Assembly (NCBI GenBank): GCA_964058805.1
Contig: CAXKVV010000026.1
Coordinates: 1-39,877 of the forward strand
Origin: Schoenoplectus triqueter
Lineage: Eukaryota > Streptophyta > Magnoliopsida > Poales > Cyperaceae
Length of the DNA: 39,877 bases
Reading direction: 5' to 3'
Positions 32,432-39,877 of the stretch are shown piece by piece. The position numbers and the translations under genes are program-made. How positions within the stretch are numbered: position 1 is the stretch's first letter; each line of letters begins with the position of its first letter. The notes below the pieces were generated by a model that was not told where the DNA came from, ran no database searches, and was given only the letters and a program-made list of their open reading frames with translations.

Positions 32432-33116
32432 ACTAATTGTCACTGGCGCTAACAGATCCATTACCATCACCATTACCACTTGCTTTTGCATTAGGCTCTG
32501 AGGCAAATCCAGAACCTCCGCCATCGCCATTGAATCGGATGCATCTCCGAAGGCTTCTTGCTTGGTGTAAACACCAATAGTTTGTTGGCTGCCTAATTAG
32601 GTTCTACTGGCATAACTAGGGTGGTCAAAACTTGGTCTAATTTAATGAGTCAACTCGACTCAATTCAAACTTGATCTGATTCAAAATAATCCGAAAATAA
32701 TTAGATTAAATATGGAATAAGATTGTTTTATCTGTCACGAGTCGGATCGAATATAGGTTGACCTAACCTGACCCATTTAATTATTTTTTTTAATTTTATG
32801 ATTTAACATTAATTAAAATTTATGTATAAACTAAACAAAATTAATTATATATTAATTTGTATTAAATTGATTAAAAATATAGAATATTAGTTAATACTTA
32901 ATTATTTTTATTCGAGTTGAATCAGGTCGAAATATGATCCGTTCAGAACAAATCGGATAAAAAAATGTTAACTCAATTTAAAATATGTTGAATTAAAAAA
33001 AAATTAATGATGATCCAATTCATTGACTCCTTAGACAGAGTAGCACATTACCAATTCTACAAGGACTAGAAAGCCCATTATGAGAACTCTAGTGTTTGCG
33101 CTCTCGTGGAATCCAT
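32432..33116 (-). pseudogene. Decayed paralogue of the Gly/Ser-rich secreted protein gene
   Basis: This is a tandem copy of the intact gene at 35202-35690. The start codon (33114-33116) and signal-peptide region align at DNA level, but a one-base insertion after about six codons shifts the frame into a stop. A hAT-type element (32617-33033) splits the region equivalent to the end of the signal peptide. Beyond it the segment matching VYTKQ and then, in another frame, GGGSGFASEPNAKASGNGDG is recognisable, against GSGYASGPNAKAVGSGTG in the intact copy. It ends in an in-frame TAG near 32435, and nothing matches the C-terminal 75 residues. It cannot make the protein. Confidence 0.85.
32617..33033. 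mobile_element. hAT-type MITE inside the pseudogene
   Basis: The ends are TAGGGTGGTCAA and TTGACTCCTTA, related to the element at 30595-30991, with an AT-rich middle and TCGGAT/GACCTGA words near the ends. Comparison with the intact gene (TACTGGCGTAGCAC) shows about 420 extra bases at exactly this point. The flanking 8-mers (GGCATAAC, GACAGAGT) are no longer clearly duplicated, so this insertion is older than the one at 29013. Confidence 0.75.
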
Positions 33117-33153
33117 TAGAAGAAGTATTTGCTACTTGTGTGTTCGTGGGATG

Positions 33154-33330
33154 GCAATGAAATCTGCTGCTTTATGGAATGAAGTGTAGGATTCTGCTTT
33201 TTGGCATCCGATGTGTTTTTAGGTTTTGTGCTACAGTAATATTTTCTTCGGTGATTTTTGACTATTTGATTTTACGAGTAGGATTCAAATCGTCGATTTT
33301 ATGAGCAGTAGATTATGATCATATGGGATG
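33154..33330. mobile_element. 177-bp insertion in the pseudogene leader region
   Basis: TGGGATG occurs at 33147-33153 and again at 33324-33330, where the intact paralogue has it once (35723-35732 region). The intervening sequence, absent from the intact copy, has no clear inverted ends and no coding potential. It may be a small transposon or filler DNA; the 7-base repeat looks like a target duplication. Confidence 0.55.
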
Positions 33331-33357
33331 AATAGATGAACGTACAAGCTACTTATA

Positions 33358-33439
33358 GGCGGATCCAAATATGCTATTATTCTAAGGATCCTACATTTAA
33401 ATCTAAAAAAAATATTTAAAAAATTTAAAAATAGAAAAT

Positions 33440-33499
<60 letters not shown>

Positions 33500-33806
33500 C
33501 CTGTAGATTGATAGCCCGTCAAATTTCATGCAATTTCATTTATGTTTAATAGTCCATCAAAAATCATTAATTTAGTACCATTACAAACGTTAATGAAAGA
33601 CCGTTAAATTTGATAATTTTTTATTTTCTAAGTAGGGTGCCCCTTGCATATATAGGTCGACCAAACATTAATGAAATTGTATGAAATCTACAAGTAATAC
33701 ATTCATAAAATTTATCTATTTTTAAGATTTTTTTGAAGTATTTTTTTTAGATTTAGAAGTAAGACTCTATTATTTCCAAAAATAATAGCTGATTTTCATC
33801 CTTAGG
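33358..33806. mobile_element. Long-hairpin MITE with GGCGGATCC end, containing (AT)27
   Basis: The left end GGATCCAAATATGCTATTATT and the complement of the right end (GGATGAAAATCAGCTATTATT) match, as do AAATCTAAAAAAAAT in both arms and ATTTCATGCAATTTCAT against ATTTCATACAATTTCAT further in. The (AT)n tract at 33444-33498 lies within the left arm. It sits directly upstream of the pseudogene's former TATA box, and the flanks TATAGGC and CTTAGGC look like a decayed target duplication. The intact paralogue lacks it. Confidence 0.75.
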
Positions 33807-34160
33807 CCACTCTTAAGAATCTAATGTTGGATTTTTTTTTTCCTTTCGTGTACTTGTGCGATTAGGATCATATACTTTTGCATGTCATTTATTATGAAAT
33901 AAGTGTACGTACTAGGCATGCACTAATTTCTGGCATTATGGACCCCAATTCTTACAAATCACCAATTGGGTCATGTTGCCTTGTCTGGATTTCTATTTTT
34001 TTAAATGATTAATTTCTCAAATTAAATGATGCATATATTCATGACTCTACTTCAATTTTATTATTTTAAGATTTGGTAATTAAATGTTGACGAAGTGATT
34101 TATCCGACCAAATGAAAAAAAATATTCAAAATTAAATAACTAGTTTTTAATTTCTTTCAA
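33807..34160. repeat. Upstream flank of the tandem gene duplication, left copy
   Basis: This pairs with about 35763-35808 plus 37590-37900. CACTCTTAAGAATCTAATGT corresponds to GACTCTTAATAATCCACCGT. GTCATTTATTATGAA, AATTTCTGGCATTATGGA, TTCTTACAAAT and ATGCATATATTC recur in the same order in the right copy, so the duplicated unit included the gene and at least 300 bases upstream. Confidence 0.85.
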
Positions 34161-35197
34161 TTGATAGAAGAGATAGAAAAATGTTTTGTGAATTCAAAAA
34201 ATTAATTAAGTTGGTAATTGCTTATCCTCAAACACATATATACGGCTGTGCATTCTACGGGCTTGTGTACAACCACAGTCCAACCACAGACTACACGGTC
34301 CATAACAACACACTCTACATTCCACGCGGCTTGTGTCCAGCCATAGAGACAGACTCTACAGTCCACGGGCTTGTGTCCAATCTCACATGTTGTTGGGCTT
34401 ATTATTATTGATCTTTCAGTGATTTTTTTTTTTAATCAAAATGACTCGTGCAATAGTTTTTGTTCAATAATCTTCCTACAGTGGCCTAAGAATAAATTTG
34501 GATGAGATATACGTTACAGCTATTTATTTTAACTGCGTTCAACTTTATATAATTTATAGAAAATTCTACAAACATATTCTTAAATTTATGGATATTGATT
34601 GTGCCATCAAAATTATATAACAACTTTAAGGGTTTAAATTCAATGATCTTTGATAAAGTATGAAATAACACTCAAATTGCAAAGGCAAGCTAATTAATAA
34701 ATTAGCAATGTAAACTCAATTGTATATGCATATTAATTTTTTAATTTAATAATTTCAAATAAACTTGAATAAATAATAGTTCGTTGATATTTCTTTCATA
34801 CAAAATTTATATTCTGGGATACTCTACCCACCTAGCTGATAGTAATTTGTATTGAAGTATATGTATAATTGTATTATTAGTCTTTGTTCAAAACTCAAAA
34901 GTTAAAATTCTAAAATATCGTCATGATTTTAAAAACAAGTAAAATCACGGGTCTTTTAATTTCATTATTTCCCTGATCTTGTCGAGACATCATGAAACTC
35001 CATTAGTTCATAGATCGGAGATGTTAACCTTAATTCATTGCTTAAACGCACAAGCGAACATACAGTACTCATTCATACAAGAAAGGTACGGTACGTGCTT
35101 ACCTCGCTCACACACATAGCGGCACTTATTCATGACTAGATAGAATCAAAGTTCTAAACTCATATCGGCGCCTACATTATTTTATAGCCTAAAATTT
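34161..35197. other. Intergenic DNA with a CACGGGCTTGTGTCC repeat
   Basis: GGGCTTGTGTACAACCACAG (34259), GCGGCTTGTGTCCAGCCATA (34326) and GGGCTTGTGTCCAATC (34366) are three spaced copies of one motif, each preceded by CTACGG or CCACG. The rest is AT-rich with nothing supported. It lies downstream of the intact Gly/Ser-rich gene. Confidence 0.5.
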
Positions 35198-35201
35198 TTA
35201 A

Positions 35202-35690
35202 TTAAACCGAAGGAGGAGCAGCAACAGGTTCGCTAACTGGAGAAACAGTAGGTTCTTCGACAGGAACAAAAGGAGGGGGAACACCAACAGGGGCAGTGAC
35301 GTATGAGCCACTACCGCTACTTCCACCACTTCCATAACCCGACCCGCTCGAGGTGCCACCTGATGTACCAGTTTGGGCACCCCCTTTACCGCTGCCAGCA
35401 CCGTTTGCGGAGCCTACAGCAGAACTATCACCAGAGGAAGCACTGCCACTGCTGCTACCAGATCCGGTACCACTACCAACAGCTTTTGCATTAGGTCCTG
35501 AGGCATATCCAGACCCTCCACCACCGCCATTAGCATAACTATCTGCATTTCCGGTGTCTTGTTTGGTGTAAACACCAGCAGTTTCATGGCTGCTTAACTG
35601 GGTTCTACTGGCGTAGCACATTGTCAGACCGAGAAGGACTAGTAAGCCCACCGTGGGAACTCCAGTGTTTGTGCTTTTTATGGAAGCCAT
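35202..35690 (-). CDS. Secreted Gly/Ser-rich, Pro-tailed small protein
   Basis: This single-exon frame encodes 162 residues. Residues 1 to about 28 form a signal peptide: MASIKS, then a hydrophobic run (VGLLVLLGLTM) and CYAS as a likely cleavage region. A short charged/polar part (SSHETAGVYTKQDTGNADSY) follows. Residues about 54-135 are almost only Gly, Ser, Ala and Thr with scattered Tyr, and the last 25 residues are rich in Pro, Val and Glu (PPPFVPVEEPTVSP). Composition and signal peptide suggest a cell-wall or apoplastic glycine-rich protein, but no catalytic or binding domain is visible and the biochemical role is unknown. The start is the only ATG before the signal peptide, and a TATA box lies upstream at the right distance. 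A tandem, dead copy lies at 32432-33116. I do not assign a gene symbol. Confidence 0.85.
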   Translation of the reverse strand: MASIKSTNTGVPTVGLLVLLGLTMCYASRTQLSSHETAGVYTKQDTGNADSYANGGGGGSGYASGPNAKAVGSGTGSGSSSGSASSGDSSAVGSANGAGSGKGGAQTGTSGGTSSGSGYGSGGSSGSGSYVTAPVGVPPPFVPVEEPTVSPVSEPVAAPPSV

Positions 35691-35754
35691 TGGAAGTGTT
35701 TGTTAATTATACCTTTGTGTTTTTGGGATGAATATGGATGAACATAGTAGTGGC

Positions 35755-35762
35755 TATTTATA
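35755..35762 (-). promoter_or_regulatory. TATA box of the Gly/Ser-rich protein gene
   Basis: On the minus strand this reads CTATAAATAG, 65 bases before the ATG, giving a predicted leader of about 30-35 bases. The pseudogene has CCTATAAGTAGC at the equivalent place (33348-33359), so its TATA box is mutated and is cut off from its upstream DNA by a MITE. Confidence 0.65.
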
Positions 35763-35809
35763 GGACTCTTAATAATCCACCGTTGGAATTTTTCCTGTGT
35801 ACAATCTAA

Positions 35810-37580
35810 GGTTTGCAAGATCGGAATCGGCATGTTGATCGTAAAATTTAAATTGGAAGAATCGGTCGGAATCAGATGAATCGGATAAAAAATTTAGGTT
35901 TTTTTATTGAAAAACCTTATTTTGTGTTAAAAATTAGAAAAAAAAATTATTGACAAATTATTTGAAGACAAAAAATTACACTTAAATAATCCACTAATTT
36001 AATATAATACATACATTTAAATAATAAGGAGAATCTTATTTTGTGAAGCTAAAAATATGTCTAGAACCAAATCCAAAATTATTATGAGAGAATCGAGTTC
36101 TTCATAAAATTCTAAGAATTTTTATATATTATTTGATATTTTTTGAGTTATAAAAGTTGGGAAATAAAAAAATCATCAATTAATATAATTGAATCAATTA
36201 ATTAGGCAAAAAATATTTAATTCTTAATTAAAGGAAAAAAAGATAAATAAAATTTATAAATATTTTTTTACTTATTTATATAATTTTTGATAAAATTTTG
36301 ATAAATTTTGAAGAAATAGATCTTTCAAAACAAATTCAAAGGATTTCAAACTTTGAAAAGAAAGCTGAAAATTCATCTAAATATGTTGCATTTAATGCAT
36401 GGGCTAATGCATTTGGGTCCCGCACGTCAACAGAAAAATTATTTTTGGCTTATGATTTATGTTGTGCTCCTAGTTCTCTAAACAAAGAGAAAAAAGAAAA
36501 GAAAAAAATACACGAGATAAACTCGGTTCGCATGAACCGTTCCCATATCATCGACTTGGTCTACATAGACTAGGTTCATCCAGAGAAAACTTTTATCCAT
36601 TCCCTTATTTTTAGGAATGACAATATAGCTCGCGGCCCGGTGTACCAGCCCGATCCGGACAATAAATGGATAGGGTTGAGCTGGGTCATCCTACCGGTCG
36701 GATCGGATACGGATTTAGAATTAGACTCGCCCATCCGGCCCGAAATAGTATACATACATAATTTATTTATATTTATACATATTATATATCAATATATTTT
36801 TAAAATTATGTACAATCTTAATATAACACTATTATCATTTAAATTATATTAAGTATTAAGTTATGATATGATTATATAAATAGATATATTTTCATTAAAA
36901 TAATTATTAGAAGGACAATAGATATATATACTTGTACTATGAAAAGATCGATATATTTTAATTAACATATTAATATACTTGTGCCATGAAAAAATCTATA
37001 TTTGATTACTTTTAAACTTAAAAAATAACTTATATTTCTATTCTCCCTTTTACATAACCAAGTAAATTGTCAAATTAACTAATATTAATAATATTTTAGT
37101 TTAAATGCTATAATCATCTTCTATGTCGGGTCGGGTGGGTACAAATGGTTAGGCCCATGAAGCACTATGAATGGACCAGCTCATTAATTTTAGGACCAGG
37201 TAAGCCGAGTCGAGAATTTTGAAGGACGGATTGCACCCCGAATTTGATATAAATCCGACCCTATCCGGCCTGGTGCTATCCCTAGTTATTCCTATCGACA
37301 CCCCATCCCCTCCCATTCTTCCATGTTCTTCCCTCTTTCTTCGACAACAAAAAAAGGATGGGCGAAGAGACAAAGTTGCTCGATAGAAATCCGAGATATC
37401 ACAAAATCAAGCGCTATCACTCCAAAATTGTGAGAATTCAAGATCAATTTTGCAATAACTGACGGAATTTGAGAGAAAAATGCCTGGATGAGTAACTCAG
37501 CCTAAAATCGGCTCGATCAACAGCGTTTTCGATCCGACTCGGCCGCCGAGTCAACTCGAACTTGGCTGATTTTGCAAACC
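35810..37580. mobile_element. TIR element upstream of the Gly/Ser-rich gene
   Basis: GGTTTGCAAGATCGG at 35810 is inverted to TGATTTTGCAAACC ending at 37580. Both ends run inward into sequence with GATCGG/CGACTC words. The equivalent place in the left duplicate (between about 33853 and 33860) lacks it, which supports an insertion of about 1.77 kb. It has no transposase frame and is itself interrupted by a hAT-like element at 36612-37284. No target duplication is evident. The gene's upstream region beyond about 120 bases before the ATG is therefore transposon DNA. Confidence 0.55.
36612..37284. mobile_element. Nested hAT-like element with GGCCCGG/CCGGCC ends
   Basis: The ends are TAGGAATGACAATATAGCTC and GGTGCTATCCCTA (complement TAGGGATAGCACC), followed inward by GGCCCGG and CCGGCC words. 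The flanking 8-mers CTTATTTT and GTTATTCC agree at five positions, a decayed duplication. The interior is AT-rich and non-coding. It lies wholly inside 35810-37580. Confidence 0.55.
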
Positions 37581-37589
37581 ATACATAGT

Positions 37590-38050
37590 ATAATCGCGTT
37601 TAGGATAGATATAATATTATGATAATACTGCGTGAATTAATACTTGTCATTTATTATGAATTAAACGAGTGTACCTACTAGCCCAGCTTTAATTTCTGGC
37701 ATTATGGAGCCCACTTCTTACAAATAATCAATCGGATCATGTTGTATTGTCTGGAGTTCTTTCTCGAATGATTTTCAATTAAATTATGCATATATTCGTG
37801 TGAATCTACATCAATTTTCTTTTTTAAGGTTTGTAAACGGTGACCAATATATATCACACCAATGAAAAGATATTTCAAATTAAATAATTGGTTGTATTTT
37901 TAATCGGTCGGATGGTTATATTTTTTTCATGGTATATATATATGTGTACATTTTAGCTATATTTGAAACAAATAACCTCACTACAAAAATATGTACTTAT
38001 GAACTAGACTAAATCTTTGTCGCAAAATTGAAGACCAAACTTAATAAATT
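37590..38050. repeat. Upstream flank of the tandem gene duplication, right copy
   Basis: This is collinear with 33850-34140 (see that entry) to about 37900; beyond that the similarity fades. No gene is seen. Confidence 0.75.
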
Positions 38051-38331
38051 AAGAAAAAACAGGGAATTATGTCCACTTTCCACTTTCCTAAAAGATTTCA
38101 CCTTCATAAAAGTAAATATTATTTTGGTTAACTAAAAAAATTACTAATTAAGCAATCAAGTTCTCTCTTTCTTTTATGCGATAAAAGATAGAGGTTTAAG
38201 TCATCCAACTTAAATATTTATAAAAAAATTGAGTATGAGTTTCAAGACTGACATACCTTTCATATAGAAAATATTATCTTTGCTGTGCAGATCAAAAACT
38301 GGTTCTCTGAACTGTACATTTTAGTTAGTCG

Positions 38332-38334
<3 letters not shown>

Positions 38335-38413
<79 letters not shown>
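38335..38413. repeat. (TA)n followed by (GA)n microsatellite
   Basis: About 42 bases of TA repeats pass directly into about 38 bases of GA repeats. The GA part is continuous with the terminal sequence of the MITE that starts at 38394, the same arrangement as at both ends of 24832-25269. Confidence 0.95.
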
Positions 38414-38418
<5 letters not shown>

Positions 38419-38775
38419 ATACCGTGAGTTTAAACTCACAGAGCCTTTTTGTGAGTTTAACTCAAAAACTATATCAAATCATCTCTAAATTTTAATTTAT
38501 CATTCCTAGGTTAACGAGTCAAATTTTAATTTTTTATATTCATAATTTCAAATTAAGTATCTCAATAAAATTTTTATATCATAATCTTATAGAATACTAA
38601 TTTTCATCGTGTTTGGAGTTAGTTTACTATATTTAATGATTTTTAAAAGATAACCCTGAAATAATAGAAAATTAATAAAAATTATATGTCAAAAAGCTTA
38701 GTTTCTAAAAATTATTAAATATAGTAAACTAATTCCAAATATGATAAAAATTAGTATACAATAAGATTTTTGTAT
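38394..38775. mobile_element. Truncated MITE of the 24832-25269 family, or a hybrid
   Basis: The left end GAAGATACCGTGAGTTTAAA and the following TGAGTTTAACTCAAAAACTA match the ends of 24832-25269. Further in, a second inverted pair (TAGTTTACTATATTTAATGA at about 38618, complementary to ATTAAATATAGTAAACTAAT at about 38713) forms a hairpin. The outer right arm expected after 38775 is missing and is replaced by TA repeats and the next MITE. Confidence 0.65.
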
Positions 38776-38782
38776 ATATATA

Positions 38783-39164
38783 ATTATGCTATAGTTAGTC
38801 GTAAGTACAAAAATATTTTGTACTTCACGTCGTATCTTCACTTTCCAAATTCAAAATACCGATCCGACCGTTAAAAGTGTCATCTATATTGAAATATGTT
38901 TGGAGATCAAATTTTATATTTTTTAGAAAAAAATTCTATTTTTTTGAGGATTAGAAAATCATTCTTATTAAAAATCATAAACTCAATGCATATTCATCCC
39001 CTAAAAAAAATTAGAAAAGAATTCTAAAAAATATAAAATTTGGTCTCCAAACACATTTCAATATGGAGAACACTTTTAACGGTCGGATCGGTGTTTTGAA
39101 TTTAGAAATGGAAGATACGACGCGAAATACAAAAATATTTTGTACTTCACGACTAACCGTAGCA

Positions 39165-39172
<8 letters not shown>
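38783..39172. mobile_element. Long-hairpin MITE in TA repeat
   Basis: Left TTATGCTATAGTTAGTCGT and right ACGACTAACCGTAGCATAA are inverted and remain paired for about 165 bases per arm (for example TACAAAAATATTTTGTACTT and AAAATATAAAATTTGGTCTC with its counterpart). The loop is small, near 38960-38990. It is flanked by TA repeats on both sides. Confidence 0.85.
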
Positions 39173-39202
<30 letters not shown>

Positions 39203-39204
<2 letters not shown>

Positions 39205-39601
39205 GCTATGGTCCTTTGTAAAGCACAAGAGCGTTGTCTGCTTTGCGCTCTATTATTAATTTTAAGTCAGAAATGATCGATCCAAACCGCTCAGTCTAAA
39301 CTCCATATAAAAATCTATTAGTAAACGAAATTTTATATTTTTAAAATTCATTTGCTATTTTTTTTGGATAGGGGGAAACCGATATTTTTGGATGAATCAG
39401 AATTCTCAGATCAAGTCATTTTCTTCTCATCAGAAAAAAATAGCAAAAAATTCTAAAATATATAAATTTGATTTACTAATAGATTTTGATATGAAGATTG
39501 GATTGAACGGTTCAGATCGATTATTTCTGACTTGAAATTAAAAATAGAGCGCAAAACAAACAATACCTCTGTGCTTTGCAAAGCACCATAGTCGGACTCT
39601 A
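39203..39601. mobile_element. Long-hairpin MITE in TA repeat, second family
   Basis: Left GGCTATGGTCCTTTGTAAAG and right CTTTGCAAAGCACCATAGTC are inverted. The arms include GCGCTCTATT against AATAGAGCGC and TCAGAAATGATCGATC against GATCGATTATTTCTGA, for about 160 bases per arm. It follows the previous MITE with only TA repeat between them. Confidence 0.85.
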
Positions 39602-39877
39602 TATATACATAATTTCTTGGTCTAGTTTGCCAATGCTTGCTGATGCTATATATAGTTAAATGACTACTTAAATGCCTTGTCTCTGTACGTACTACAACCC
39701 TATTTGGATTCTGGAGTGATTTATTTACCGTGTGGAGTAGACCGGCAATTACAAATAGTTATAATCCACTTGTTTGGTCGACGAGATGTGCAGGTAATTT
39801 TAATTTCAGTTAGAGACATATAAGAGCATATGTACTGATTTTTTTTATTATTTCAATTTTTTAATAATTGAAATGTT
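39602..39877. other. Intergenic DNA to window end
   Basis: No coding or repeat structure that I can support. Confidence 0.4.

Noticed and set aside
35198..35538. Overlapping open frames on both strands within the Gly/Ser-rich gene
   Set aside because: They result from the low-complexity GGN/TCN codon repeats of the real minus-strand frame and lack signal peptide, TATA context or a conserved start.

Overview
The window looks like nuclear DNA of a flowering plant. It is AT-rich, its one clear large gene is split by GT-AG introns, that gene belongs to the plant non-specific phospholipase C family, and most of the rest is plant-type transposon sequence (MULE, CACTA, hAT, Helitron, long-hairpin MITEs, LTR-like DNA). 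I see nothing that fixes the species and no prokaryotic feature, tRNA, rRNA or CRISPR array.

Layout. 1-4160: non-coding, retroelement-like DNA with short internal repeats and a strongly T-poor strand. 4790-4988: small TIR element. 5374-8536: a complete non-specific phospholipase C gene (five exons, 518 residues, + strand) with TATA box and poly(A) signal. 8615-10705: a short duplicated repeat and another non-autonomous element. 11335-12310: decayed, intron-containing remnant of a CTP synthase gene (glutaminase domain). 13470-14265: TIR element(s). 14784-19010: first copy of a segmental duplication, split by a 2.94-kb Mutator-like element (MULE) with a perfect 9-bp target duplication, long TIRs, a 32-bp-period array of palindromes and a broken transposase. 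21170-24470: a Helitron 3' end on the minus strand and exon-like pieces of unrecognised genes. 24475-25767: hairpin MITEs and a CACTA remnant. 26253-28810: a CACTA element with an ATC target duplication. 28811-31230: second copy of the segmental duplication, carrying two hAT-type elements with 8-bp target duplications. 32432-34140 and 35202-37900: tandem duplication of a small secreted Gly/Ser-rich protein gene; the right copy is intact (minus strand) and the left is a pseudogene broken by frameshift, 3' truncation and at least three insertions. 38335-39601: three long-hairpin MITEs packed into (TA)n/(GA)n microsatellites.

The only two genes I consider likely functional are the phospholipase C gene and the Gly/Ser-rich secreted protein gene; they are 27 kb apart and nothing suggests they work together. 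The rest is a record of duplication and transposition: two sets of paralogous segments (14.8-19.0 kb with 28.8-31.2 kb; 32.4-34.1 kb with 35.2-37.9 kb) act as each other's empty-site references, which makes several element boundaries unusually well supported. The most unusual structure is the MULE's subterminal palindrome array.
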